A DNA stretch of 16,688 nucleotides from DATHGT01 sp035317605 (GCA_035317605.1 DATHGT010000123.1:1-16688), one strand, 5' to 3'; shown: positions 1 through 6,629, counted from the first letter of the stretch. Numbers and translations are program-made. Notes: a model not told the origin generated them from the sequence alone.

Positions 1-129
1 GTCGAGCTTTCGAGCGTCGTCGAGAGACAGATACGGCGACCAGCCGTTGCCCTCGTCGATGAGCTCGACGTCGACCTCTGCACCGTAGGCACCCTCACGC
101 ACGAACTTGGTGTGACGCCTGACGTTCAT
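1..129 (-). CDS. Small conserved protein of unknown function, N-terminal part (cut by window edge)
   Basis: The frame starts at an ATG on the minus strand with a good GGAGG about 5 bases upstream and runs off the left edge, so only 43 residues are visible. The segment VELIDEGNGWSPYLSLDDAR resembles a family of small (roughly 70-residue) bacterial proteins that I remember only as uncharacterised. The same frame stays open upstream to a stop at 229-231 but has no ATG or GTG there, so the ATG with the ribosome-binding site is preferred. An IS91-type transposase relic begins about 57 bases upstream, on the opposite strand. Genes of this size often sit in toxin-antitoxin pairs, but nothing visible here proves that. 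Confidence 0.6.
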   Translation of the reverse strand, partial: MNVRRHTKFVREGAYGAEVDVELIDEGNGWSPYLSLDDARKLD

Positions 130-185
130 GGCCTCCTCCGCTATGTAGCGGGTGAAGATCAGGCTCTTGCACTTGCCGGCGATGT

Positions 186-475
186 CGTAGACGCCTGGCG
201 TGGGATCACGCGCTGGCGCGCGCGGTGCTCAGCGTGTACGTGTGCGTGCTTCTGGCTTCCAGCGTCACCGCGCGCGCCGGAATCCCTGACAGGCGGTCGG
301 GATGCGTGACCGTCATCCAGCGCTTTGGCGGCGGATACGCTGCTCTTCGATGGCGTCTTCCACACTCCCGACGAGGGGGACACGCTCGATGACGAAGTCA
401 GGGTCGTGCTCGAGCGGATTGCCGCGCGGGTCCAGGAGCGAATCGCGCTCGGTTCTCGTGCGGGCGCGCCCGCGT
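186..475 (+). pseudogene. IS91-family (Y2) transposase relic, middle part, frameshifted
   Basis: Frame 3 reads LAWDHALARAVLSVYV at 195-242 and then CVTVIQRFGGG up to about 332. Both are typical of the middle of IS91-type Y2 transposases, where the second motif is normally followed by a Leu-Asn-x-Asn-Val-His block. That block is missing here. The next recognisable part, LLFDGVFHTPDEGD followed by VLERIAARVQ, continues in frame 1 from about 334. A deletion of about ten codons with a frame change therefore destroys the gene. No N-terminus, C-terminus or catalytic tyrosine region is visible. The right limit (about 475) is approximate, because the frame becomes featureless beyond it. Confidence 0.65.
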
Positions 476-529
476 GGCGCGTGGCCCACAAGACCAGGCC
501 GCGGGCTGAGCGGCCCCCGCCGCCGACTC

Positions 530-904
530 TCAGCGCGTTATGGTTCCTCGAGGGGAGCCGCCCCACACCATCCCGAAGCCGAAGCCGAGCCAGCCGGTAT
601 CTTGTGAGTCCGAGGCGCCGCGCGCGCCCACCCGCGGGTTCGGAGACGTCCAGCCCGCAACGCCCATCCGGCCTGTTGCAGTCTCCTTCGTCAGAGGGGC
701 CACGAAGCCCGGCTCATTGGGCGCCGGCGCCTGGTGCGGGGAGAGGTCAGCTCCCGGCATGCGCGGCCGCGATCGCTGTTCTTCCGGCGCGAGCGTGCGC
801 CGGTCTTGTTGAGGGACCTCAAGCTGCTGAGCGGAAACGCCGGCCACCGCCGTGAGAAGGAGCAACGCATGAGGCGACAACGCGATGATCATTCGTCTGA
901 GCAT
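530..904 (-). CDS. Small secreted Pro/Gly-rich protein, function unknown
   Basis: The product is 124 residues. The ATG at 904 follows a GGAGGAG site with about 6 bases spacing. The first ~25 residues form a classic signal peptide: Arg-Arg near the start, a Leu/Ala core, and GVSAQQ as a likely cleavage region. The rest is low in hydrophobic residues and rich in Pro, Arg and Gly. It ends in a Gly-Phe/Trp stretch (GWLGFGFGMVWGGSPRG). No cysteine or enzymatic motif is visible. A small periplasmic or surface-associated protein is the most that can be said. It stands alone, with the collapsed vapBC locus about 200 bases upstream on the same strand. The 207 bases between them show no clear promoter. 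Confidence 0.6.
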   Translation of the reverse strand: MLRRMIIALSPHALLLLTAVAGVSAQQLEVPQQDRRTLAPEEQRSRPRMPGADLSPHQAPAPNEPGFVAPLTKETATGRMGVAGWTSPNPRVGARGASDSQDTGWLGFGFGMVWGGSPRGTITR

Positions 905-1111
905 GATCGTCTCCTCCGGTTAGCCCAACAGTGTGCATCTGGCGTGCCCGACCCGCATTCCAGAAGTGCCTTAGCGACGGGTACTTGCCAGGCGGTGCCA
1001 CCGAGCGGAGGTAGGCTTCTTCTGCTTGGCCGTGTAGTTCTTACCGAGGAGCGCAGCGTGGCTCCCGGTGATCACGCGAAGGGCGGGATGACCGCGAAGG
1101 GAGGGTCTTTG

Positions 1112-1525
1112 TCAGTCGATGGTCCCGGCGGAGAATACCCATTCGCAGGGCTGGCCGGTGACCCGGCTGATCAGGTCGAAGTCCGCGTCGTAGTGAAGCA
1201 GGATGAGGCCGCTCTGCTCGGCCGCGGCAGCGATCAAGAGGTCGGCAAGGAGCCGTTGGATTTCGCGCGCCCGCTGAACGTGCGAGGCATCCGTCTCGAT
1301 CAGCGGAAAGGAGGCCTGGTGTCGACCATGTGGGTCAGCGCCCTCGCTGCGATCCCGGAGCTTCGCCTTCGACAGCGTGTCGAACGCTCTGGACACCCGA
1401 TGCTGTCGATCCGGCGCCACGCGGCGCAGCGCCTCGTTGACGATGTCCTTCAAGGTCTTCGTGCCGAGCTCCGCCCGCGCCGCGGCAAGGGCCTGCTCGT
1501 CTGCGTATATTCTAGGGAAGATCAA
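1112..1525 (-). pseudogene. Collapsed VapB-VapC toxin-antitoxin locus (in-frame remnant)
   Basis: One open frame of 137 residues joins pieces of two genes. Residues ~8-45 (DEQALAAARAELGTKTLKD, VNEALRRVA) match the DNA-binding half of VapB-type antitoxins of the DUF2191 kind. Residues ~70-137 (FPLIETD, QRAREIQRLLA, DLLIAAAAEQSG, LHYDADFDLI, VTGQPCEWV) match the C-terminal half of a VapC PIN-domain RNase. The VapC N-terminus with its first catalytic Asp is gone. About ten residues that normally separate the QRLLA and DLLIAAAAE blocks are also missing. The only available start is a TTG with no good ribosome-binding site, and the usual VapB opening is lost. A functional toxin is very unlikely. 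The 5' end lies 14 bases from the divergent Bug/TctC gene. Confidence 0.75.
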
Positions 1526-1539
1526 TCCATGGAGGGCGC

Positions 1540-2508
1540 ATGATCAGGTTCCTCGTCGTCGCGGTCCTCGTGCTGCTCGGCGCCGTGCCGGCCGCCGCGG
1601 ACGAGCCGTTTCCATCGCGGACGATCACGATCGTCAACCCCTACCCGCCCGGCGGCCAGGCCGATCTCTCGGGCCGGCCATTCGCCGCCGCGCTCGCGAA
1701 AGTCCTCAAGCAGCCGGTCATCATCGCGAACAAGCCCGGCGCCGCGGGGGCGGTCGGCATGCAGTCGGTGGCGGTCGCGAAGCCCGACGGCTACACGGTG
1801 CTCATCACGGTGCCGTCGCTGCACACGCTGCCGGAGGTCGACAAGCTCTTCGGGCGCGCGCCGACGTTCACGCGCGACCAGTTGGCGCCGATCGCCCGCC
1901 TCAATGCCGATCCGCTCATCGTCGCCGTGAACGCGGAGCGTCCGTGGAAGAGCATGAAGGAGCTGCTGGACGACGCCAAGAAGCGTCCGGGCCAGATCAC
2001 GTTCGCCTCGGCCGGCCTGTACGGGGCGACGCACGTGCCGATGGAGATGATCCTGTACGCGGCGGGCGGCCTGAAGATGCGTCACCTGCCGACGACGGGT
2101 GGCGGTCCGGCGACGACCGCGGTCCTCGGCGGCCACGCCGACCTGTGGGCATCGACCATCGGCCCCGCGGTGCCGCATATCAAGTCGGGGAAGATCCGCC
2201 CGCTCGCGGTGACGTCGGTGAAGCGGCACGAGTCCTTCCCGGACGTCCCCACGCTGAAGGAGCTCGGCTACGACGTCGAGTACTACCTCTGGATCGGGCT
2301 CTTCGTACCGAAGGCCACGCCGGCCCCGATCATCAAGGTGCTCCGCGACGCCACGCGACAGGCGGTCGACGATCCGGCGTTCAGGACCGCGCTCGAGAAG
2401 CTCTCGTCACCGGCCGCCTACCAGGACGCCGATGAGTTCAAGCCGTGGCTCGACACCGACGCCGCGCGCCTGGCCGACGTCATCAAGAAGATCGGGAAGG
2501 TCGAGTAA
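1540..2508 (+). CDS. Bug/TctC-family tripartite tricarboxylate transporter substrate-binding protein
   Basis: This periplasmic solute-binding protein captures a carboxylate or similar small organic acid for a TctAB-type secondary transporter. It is 322 residues, a normal length. Residues 1-20 are a signal peptide ending in PAAA. The family landmarks are present: ITIVNPYPPGGQAD (~29-42), VIIANKPGAAGAVG, KPDGYTVL, the GGGPATTAVLGGHAD block, and the ending VIKKIGKVE. The ATG follows GGAGGG by 3 bases, which is short but plausible. No tctA or tctB membrane gene is in the window, as is common for the many orphan Bug proteins. Specificity cannot be read from sequence. The last 36 bases have a near copy at 15130-15165. 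Confidence 0.93.
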   Translation: MIRFLVVAVLVLLGAVPAAADEPFPSRTITIVNPYPPGGQADLSGRPFAAALAKVLKQPVIIANKPGAAGAVGMQSVAVAKPDGYTVLITVPSLHTLPEVDKLFGRAPTFTRDQLAPIARLNADPLIVAVNAERPWKSMKELLDDAKKRPGQITFASAGLYGATHVPMEMILYAAGGLKMRHLPTTGGGPATTAVLGGHADLWASTIGPAVPHIKSGKIRPLAVTSVKRHESFPDVPTLKELGYDVEYYLWIGLFVPKATPAPIIKVLRDATRQAVDDPAFRTALEKLSSPAAYQDADEFKPWLDTDAARLADVIKKIGKVE

Positions 2509-2731
2509 CCGTTCGCTGCTGCTTCGACTCCATCCCGAAGCACAGCTGGTTACCGTCAAGGTCATTGATGTCGAAATCGCGCATGCCGTAGGGGTAGTCC
2601 CTCGGCTCGTTCAGCGTTCTGGCACCTCGCGATTTCAATTCTTGATACAGCGCGTCCACGTCAGTGACAAAGACATTGACGGCACCGTGGCCCGGAAGGC
2701 TTCCGTGGACGCCGCGTGCTCGGAGACGAAA
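2483..2731 (-). pseudogene. VOC/glyoxalase-fold protein, C-terminal fragment
   Basis: On the minus strand the frame reads PGHGAVNVFVTDVDALYQEL, then SRGARTLNEPRDYPYGMRDF and NDLDGNQLCFGMES. This is the standard second half of a VOC (glyoxalase/bleomycin-resistance) protein. The stop is at 2483-2485, inside the 3' end of the convergent Bug/TctC gene. The first beta-alpha-beta-beta-beta module is absent. Upstream of about 2731 the frame loses family resemblance and has no start codon. The fragment abuts a 5'-truncated metallo-hydrolase on the other strand, so one deletion may have removed both N-termini. Confidence 0.7.
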
Positions 2732-2745
2732 CGCGCATCGTCTAG

Positions 2746-3087
2746 ATTCACCACGTGGCGGACAATCCTCACCACGACGGGCTCGTGCTCGTGTACCTGC
2801 CCAAGGACAGGATCCTCATCCAGGCGGACGCGTTCACGCCGCTCGCTCCGAACGCGTCCTACCCGACGCCCCCGAACCCGTTCAGCGTGAACCTGGCCGA
2901 GATGATCGCGCGCCACCGGATGACCGTGGACACGCTCCTGCCGCTCCACGGTCGAAAGGTGACGCTCACCGAGCTGCACAAGGCGATCGGCCGAACGCCG
3001 TCGGCGGATTCCGTGTCAGCCCTGGACATGGGCGGCTCTGATGCACCGGGCGCTTGCCATCGATGTTCTCGCGTGTGCCTACTGTGA
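2746..3087 (+). pseudogene. Metallo-beta-lactamase-fold hydrolase, C-terminal fragment
   Basis: After an in-frame stop at 2743-2745 the frame reads HHVADNPHHDGLVLVYLPK, then ILIQADAFTP, NPFSVNLAEMI and LLPLHGRKVTLTEL. This is the usual C-terminal third of a class of bacterial metallo-beta-lactamase-fold hydrolases. The N-terminal part with the HxHxDH zinc motif is missing, so the product cannot be an active enzyme. Homology fades around position 3000, and the frame then runs into a second IS91-type relic before stopping at 3087. A GTG at 2755 is the first possible start but has no ribosome-binding site. Confidence 0.7.
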
Positions 3088-3313
3088 GGGCCGGCTCCGC
3101 CCGATCGCCACCCTGCACGATCCCGCCGTGATCCCGAAGCTCCTCGCGCACCTGGGGATGGCCCCTCAGGGCCAAGCCCCGGCCCCTCAGCTGGCGCCGG
3201 CGCGTCCTGATCGACTCCTGGCCGGCGCGCCGGACGGCGCCATGGGTGCTGATCCGGCCGATCCACCTTTCCGGTTCATTTGTCGCTTGACGGCGGCGGC
3301 GCGCGCGCATTAG
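3018..3313 (+). pseudogene. IS91-family transposase relic, C-terminal part
   Basis: The frame opens with WAALMHRALAIDVLACAYCE and continues GRLRPIATLHDPAVIPKLLA followed by HLG and a Pro/Ala-rich tail. This is the characteristic C-terminus of IS91-type transposases (WAELMRR..DVLxCPxCGGRLRxIA..DP.VI..IL.HLGLP), with the second Cys of the knuckle retained and one glycine replaced by Glu. The N-terminal and catalytic parts are absent. It is in the same orientation as the relic at 186-475 but covers a different part of the protein. The two may be halves of one old element or separate insertions; the window does not decide. Confidence 0.65.
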
Positions 3314-3732
3314 CATCCCGCTCACAACCGGGCTGACGCGGTCGGCGCTGCGGTGGGCGCGCCAGCCGGCCAATGTTCACTGAGCCTGCGCCTCCAGGGG
3401 CTTCCGCGTGTGGCTTTGGGCGGACGTGCCGGGGACGGGGCGCGAGGGCGCGGAGGGTGTTCATGTCGATACGCTCATCGCGAGCTATCGCTACGCAGGG
3501 GACTCAGCGTTCTCTTGGCGGTCCATCCGGAACCGAAGAGACGATAGCGGCTGAGATCATCGCCGGTGCATCGGGATTGCTCGGCAGATATGTCGGCGAA
3601 ACCGAGAAACCCTGTCCCGTTATCCTTGTGGAAACTGAAACATCCAACTGGCCGCAAGCCAGCCCAGGAGCTCAGAGCCGGGCCGGCTTTCGCCTTCATG
3701 GCGCAGCGGCTCGAACTCACTCGAGGTACCAT
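3314..3732 (+). other. Gene-free stretch containing an orphan ribosome-binding leader
   Basis: These 419 bases carry no recognisable gene. Base composition shifts here from very GC-rich (left) to the more balanced composition of the protease-FHA gene (right), so an insertion boundary probably lies inside. The only structured signal is a GGAGGG followed by ATG at 3463, part of a leader repeated near 13600. The frame from this ATG is open and in frame with the protease. Its first 90 residues resemble neither a signal peptide nor a known domain. I treat this as noncoding or relic. Confidence 0.45.
3448..3469 (+). repeat. Repeated translation-start leader, copy 1
   Basis: The 22 bases from gcgcggagggt to atgtcga match the leader of the Cys-rich secreted protein (13589-13610, minus) with one mismatch. 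About 14 further upstream bases are also similar. The block contains a Shine-Dalgarno GGAGGG and an ATG. In copy 2 the ATG starts a real signal peptide. Here the following codons do not, so copy 1 looks like the severed 5' end of a lost gene. Confidence 0.6.
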
Positions 3733-5247
3733 ATGAACCTTCGTAAACCGTTGATGCTTTTGGTTCTGGCGGCGCCTCTGCTTGCCTTCGGAGTGTCCTT
3801 CGCCGGTTCGGTTCATGACAACATGCTGGCAAGCGTCGTTTTTGTCGGGTGCGATGTCGAGTTCGAAGGCCTGCCGTTCTTGGCGGGAAGCGGCTCAGCG
3901 TTTCTCATTGCGTCCGAATACGTCATAACCAACAATCATGTCATCGACTCTTGCCATTCCGATAACAAGATCAAGGTCCTCAAGGACGCCTTGCGCAACG
4001 CCTTCACCGAGAATATTTCACAAAAAGGGAAGTTGCCACCCGAAATGGAACAGAAGATGAACGAGCATCTGAGACAGAATCCCGGTTTATTGCCGAGGCT
4101 ACAAAGTGACCCTGAGTTCGCCAAGAAATACATCTTGGCCTGGATTGAAGACCTCTCAGCGTCAGGCGCCAAGGCCCGCTTTGCAGGCATCACGCAAAAG
4201 TTATACATCGCGTACATGGGTAAAGAGGCACAAGCTTTAATCAAAGTGGATGTCTCCAACATCGTCTGGGCGTCATGGCACAACGACAATGCGCGTCTAA
4301 CGGGTGTTGACGTGGCGGTATTGAAATTGGCTCGACCCCTAGGGGACAGGCCGACTGTAGCGTTTGCCCTGGGCAGCTCGGCACAGGTCAACGACGTCGT
4401 CTATACGGTAGGGTTTCCGGGAGCGTCGGGGGACACCGTGGCATCTGCGAAATATGTACCGACGATCAAGAAGGGTATCGTGAGTAAATTGGGTGGCGAA
4501 GCTCCCGGGTTCAGTGATGAAGCCAGAGCAAAAGGGTTGAAGGGCGTACCTGTAATCGAAACAGATGCTGCCATGAGTTTTGGGAATTCCGGTGGTCCGC
4601 TCTACAACGAGCATGGTGAGGTCCTCGGCGTCGTCAGCTTTGGGCCCAAAGACAGGGCCGCTGGTGGAATAGGTTGGGCACAGGATATTGCGGTGGTTCT
4701 CCCAGTGCTCAAAGATCTTGGCTTGCCTTTGCCCAAGATCAGGGGAACACCACGTACCTGGATTGAACAGAACGCCACCCTGGTCTGGGTTGGCGCAGCT
4801 GGCTTGATGCTCGTGTTGCTTTTGCTGGCGGCGCGGACTTTTCTACATCGGCGCCCAACCGCTCCCCCGCATGCCGGAGGTGGCAGGCCCCCGCAAAGGC
4901 AGGTCGGACCCACCTCGGTCGCACAGAGTCCTGCCATCAGAGGTCGCGCCGGAGAACATGCGGGCAGATCGATCCTTATCCCCCTGAACGGCCTGATCTT
5001 GGGCCGAAACGCAGTGGGAGAGGCGGGTCTGGTGTTCAGCGAGAACAGCGGCATCAGCCGGAAACATTGCTCCATTGTCTACCTCGAGGGGTCTCAGCGA
5101 TTCGAAGTCACAGATTTCGGCTCCACTAATGGCACATTCGCGATCCCCGGAGAAAAACGTCTGCCTGCCAATCAAAAACTGGTGTGCAAGGCTGGCCAAA
5201 TCATCCGGTTGGGGCGGCAGGACGAGTTTGAGTTGGTGCTGCAGTAG
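3733..5247 (+). CDS. Membrane-anchored trypsin-like serine protease with C-terminal FHA domain
   Basis: The product is 504 residues from the ATG at 3733, which has GAGG about 6 bases upstream and begins a clear signal peptide (1-25). The HtrA/trypsin-like catalytic domain spans ~30-330: His69 in ITNNHVID, Asp193 in GVDVAVLKL, Ser286 in SFGNSGGPL. Between His and Asp lies an unusual Lys/Glu-rich, probably helical insertion (~80-185). A transmembrane helix follows at ~351-368, then a Pro/Arg-rich linker (~372-412). An FHA domain at ~413-502 has all the phosphothreonine-binding landmarks: LGRN, SRKHC, TDFGSTNGT. Predicted topology is protease in the periplasm and FHA in the cytoplasm. There is no PDZ domain. 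The gene is less GC-rich than its neighbours, consistent with recent transfer. No kinase or phosphatase gene is nearby. Confidence 0.9.
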   Translation: MNLRKPLMLLVLAAPLLAFGVSFAGSVHDNMLASVVFVGCDVEFEGLPFLAGSGSAFLIASEYVITNNHVIDSCHSDNKIKVLKDALRNAFTENISQKGKLPPEMEQKMNEHLRQNPGLLPRLQSDPEFAKKYILAWIEDLSASGAKARFAGITQKLYIAYMGKEAQALIKVDVSNIVWASWHNDNARLTGVDVAVLKLARPLGDRPTVAFALGSSAQVNDVVYTVGFPGASGDTVASAKYVPTIKKGIVSKLGGEAPGFSDEARAKGLKGVPVIETDAAMSFGNSGGPLYNEHGEVLGVVSFGPKDRAAGGIGWAQDIAVVLPVLKDLGLPLPKIRGTPRTWIEQNATLVWVGAAGLMLVLLLLAARTFLHRRPTAPPHAGGGRPPQRQVGPTSVAQSPAIRGRAGEHAGRSILIPLNGLILGRNAVGEAGLVFSENSGISRKHCSIVYLEGSQRFEVTDFGSTNGTFAIPGEKRLPANQKLVCKAGQIIRLGRQDEFELVLQ

Positions 5248-5382
5248 TGCTTTGCTCGCCAGGGTTGCCGCGAACCAACTAATTAGAATGACCCCCCCTT
5301 TCCGCAAGGCTACTGGCCGGCGAAGAGCACTCACGCGACCTCCGCGCCGGTAAGCACACCTTCCTTTCGCTGCGCCCGCGAA

Positions 5383-5402
5383 CCACACCCCGCGATCGGG
5401 AA
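5383..5402 (+). repeat. 20-bp exact repeat, copy 1
   Basis: The 20 bases ccacaccccgcgatcgggaa recur exactly at 16030-16049. With the preceding gcga/gcgag the match extends to 24 of 25. Copy 1 sits between the protease-FHA gene and the sigma factor start. Copy 2 sits just beyond the stop of the D-2-hydroxyacid dehydrogenase. The core contains the palindrome CGCGATCGGG-like CGATCG. Confidence 0.7.
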
Positions 5403-5412
5403 AGAGAAGAAG

Positions 5413-5979
5413 GTGAGTTCTCCTTCGGACGCCGACGTGATCGGACGCTCGCTGGACGACCCCGAGGCCTTCGGGCTCATCTACGACCGCCACGCCGCCA
5501 CCCTGCTCCGCTTCCTGGGCCGCCGGGCGGGCGCCGCCGTCGCGGAGGGGCTGGTCGGCGAGCTGTTCCGGATCGCGTTCGAGCGGCGCAAGACGTTCGA
5601 CGCGTCGCGCGCGAGCGCGCTCCCCTGGCTGTACGGGATCGGCTCGAACCTGTTGCTCAAGCACCGGCGCGGCGAGGCTCGGCGGCTTCGCGCGAGCGCC
5701 CGGATGGCGGTGGCTGGCGAGGCGGCGGACCGGCGCGCGGGCGCCGCGGCGCTCGATGCCCGCCTGCTCTTCCCGCGCGTGGCCGACGCGATCGAGGCGC
5801 TGCCGGACGGCGAGCGCGAGGCGCTCCTGCTCTTCGCGTGGGAGGACCTTTCGTACCAGGGCGTGGCCGAGGCTCTCGAGCTGCCGATCGGCACGGTGCG
5901 CTCGCGGCTCAACCGCGCCCGCGCGCGTCTGCGCGAACTGCTCGAGCCGGGCGGGGAAAATAGGGTGAGGTCGCGATGA
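5413..5979 (+). CDS. ECF-type RNA polymerase sigma factor
   Basis: At 188 residues this is typical of group IV sigma factors, which redirect RNA polymerase to a small regulon. The sigma-2 region is at ~15-95 (PEAFGLIYDRHAATLLRFL through WLYGIGSNLLLKHRR). The sigma-4 region is at ~122-178: VADAIEALPDGEREALLLF, then SYQGVAEAL and the recognition helix LPIGTVRSRLNRARARL. The start is a GTG preceded by an AGAAGG-like purine run, so the exact start is moderately sure. The stop TGA overlaps the ATG of the next gene (ATGA), indicating translational coupling. The partner is not a recognisable complete anti-sigma factor. Confidence 0.9.
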   Translation: MSSPSDADVIGRSLDDPEAFGLIYDRHAATLLRFLGRRAGAAVAEGLVGELFRIAFERRKTFDASRASALPWLYGIGSNLLLKHRRGEARRLRASARMAVAGEAADRRAGAAALDARLLFPRVADAIEALPDGEREALLLFAWEDLSYQGVAEALELPIGTVRSRLNRARARLRELLEPGGENRVRSR

Positions 5980-6506
5980 AGCCGGTGGACCTGGCGAGGA
6001 AGCTACGGCGCGACGCCGCGTTCGAGCTGGCGGCGCTCGACCGGGGAAAGGCAGTGCTCATGGCCGCAATCCGACAGGAGGTCCAGCCCATGCGACGACC
6101 AACGATCGTTCCGCGGCTTCCGTATGAGGACGTCGGTGCCGCGCTCTCGTTCCTGGAGCGCGCGTTCGGGTTCCACGAGGTCCCGGCCGCGCGGGGCGTG
6201 CGCGCGGACGGCGCGATCGACCACACGATGGTCGGGTTCGGCGACGGCATGATCGGGCTCGGCGCGCAGGGCGCCCATGGCGCGTTCAGCCCGAAGAGGG
6301 CCGGCACCGCGAGCCAGTACATCACCGTGCACGTCGACGACATCGACGCGCACCACCAGCGCGCGCTCGCCTCTGGTGCCGAGATCGTAAGCCGGCTGCA
6401 CGATCACCTGCGTGACTATCGCGTCTACGAGGCGCTCGACCTCGAGGGCCACCGCTGGCGCTTCCTCCAGTGGCTGCGTGAGGTGCCGCAGTCCGAACGG
6501 CGCTGA
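5976..6506 (+). CDS. VOC-family (glyoxalase/PhnB-like) protein, coupled to the sigma factor; possible N-terminal fusion
   Basis: The frame gives 176 residues from the ATG overlapping the sigma stop. Residues 39-176 are a VOC protein: PRLPYEDVGAALSFLERAFG, DHTMVGFGDGMIGLG, YITVHVDDIDAHHQRALASG, ALDLEGHRWRFLQW. Many such proteins have no assigned substrate. The first 38 residues (MKPVDLARKLRRDAAFELAA, LDRGKAVLMAAIRQE) are charged and helical and are not VOC. They resemble the opening of sigma-partner proteins such as the CU044_5270 family; this resemblance is my impression only. A strong AGGAGGT lies 7 bases before an internal ATG at 6090. A separate 138-residue VOC protein from 6090 is therefore a real alternative. 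Confidence 0.75.
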   Translation: MKPVDLARKLRRDAAFELAALDRGKAVLMAAIRQEVQPMRRPTIVPRLPYEDVGAALSFLERAFGFHEVPAARGVRADGAIDHTMVGFGDGMIGLGAQGAHGAFSPKRAGTASQYITVHVDDIDAHHQRALASGAEIVSRLHDHLRDYRVYEALDLEGHRWRFLQWLREVPQSERR

Positions 6507-6560
6507 ATGTGCCGGCCCGAGGCCTTCCGCGCGCTGCGCTCTCGGGACTTCCGCGTCTTC
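6507..6560 (+). pseudogene. N-terminal relic of an MFS transporter gene
   Basis: Immediately after the VOC stop an ATG opens MCRPEAFRALRSRDFRVF. The FRALRxRDFRxF motif is the standard cytoplasmic N-terminus of many MFS exporters, where it is followed by WxGQxxSxxG and the first membrane helix. Here the resemblance ends at about 6560 and no helix follows. The frame happens to be continuous with the lipoxygenase frame. The simplest reading is that the lipoxygenase operon replaced the rest of the transporter gene. Confidence 0.5.
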
Positions 6561-6629
6561 TGCCTTGACACCAGCGGAGCGTGCGGGGGACACTGCGCCC
6601 CCGACCCAGCGAACACAAAAGGAGCCACC

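Noticed and set aside
960..1110. In-frame extension after the VapC stop reading GSHAALLGKNYTAKQKK
   Set aside because: The peptide looks gene-like, but there is no start codon or ribosome-binding site and I recognise no family. It is probably 3' flank.
734..1543. 269-codon plus-strand frame across the vapBC relic
   Set aside because: It is antisense to the signal-peptide gene and to recognisable VapB/VapC sequence, with no domain of its own.
1377..2435. 352-codon plus-strand frame overlapping the Bug/TctC gene
   Set aside because: It is a shifted frame of the binding-protein gene with low-complexity Arg/Gly translation.
2509..2745. Intergenic region after the Bug/TctC gene read as noncoding
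   Set aside because: The minus strand clearly encodes the C-terminal half of a VOC protein, so it is listed as a pseudogene.
3463..3732. Possible longer start of the protease-FHA protein at the ATG with GGAGGG (3463)
   Set aside because: The added 90 residues would bury the clear signal peptide that begins at 3733, which has its own GAGG.
4843..5664. 273-codon minus-strand frame over the FHA domain and sigma factor
   Set aside because: It is antisense to two clear genes and has no ribosome-binding site or motif.
6565..6594. TTGACA followed by GACACT as a promoter for the lipoxygenase operon
   Set aside because: The -35 box is perfect, but the -10 match is poor (3 of 6), so I do not list it as a feature.
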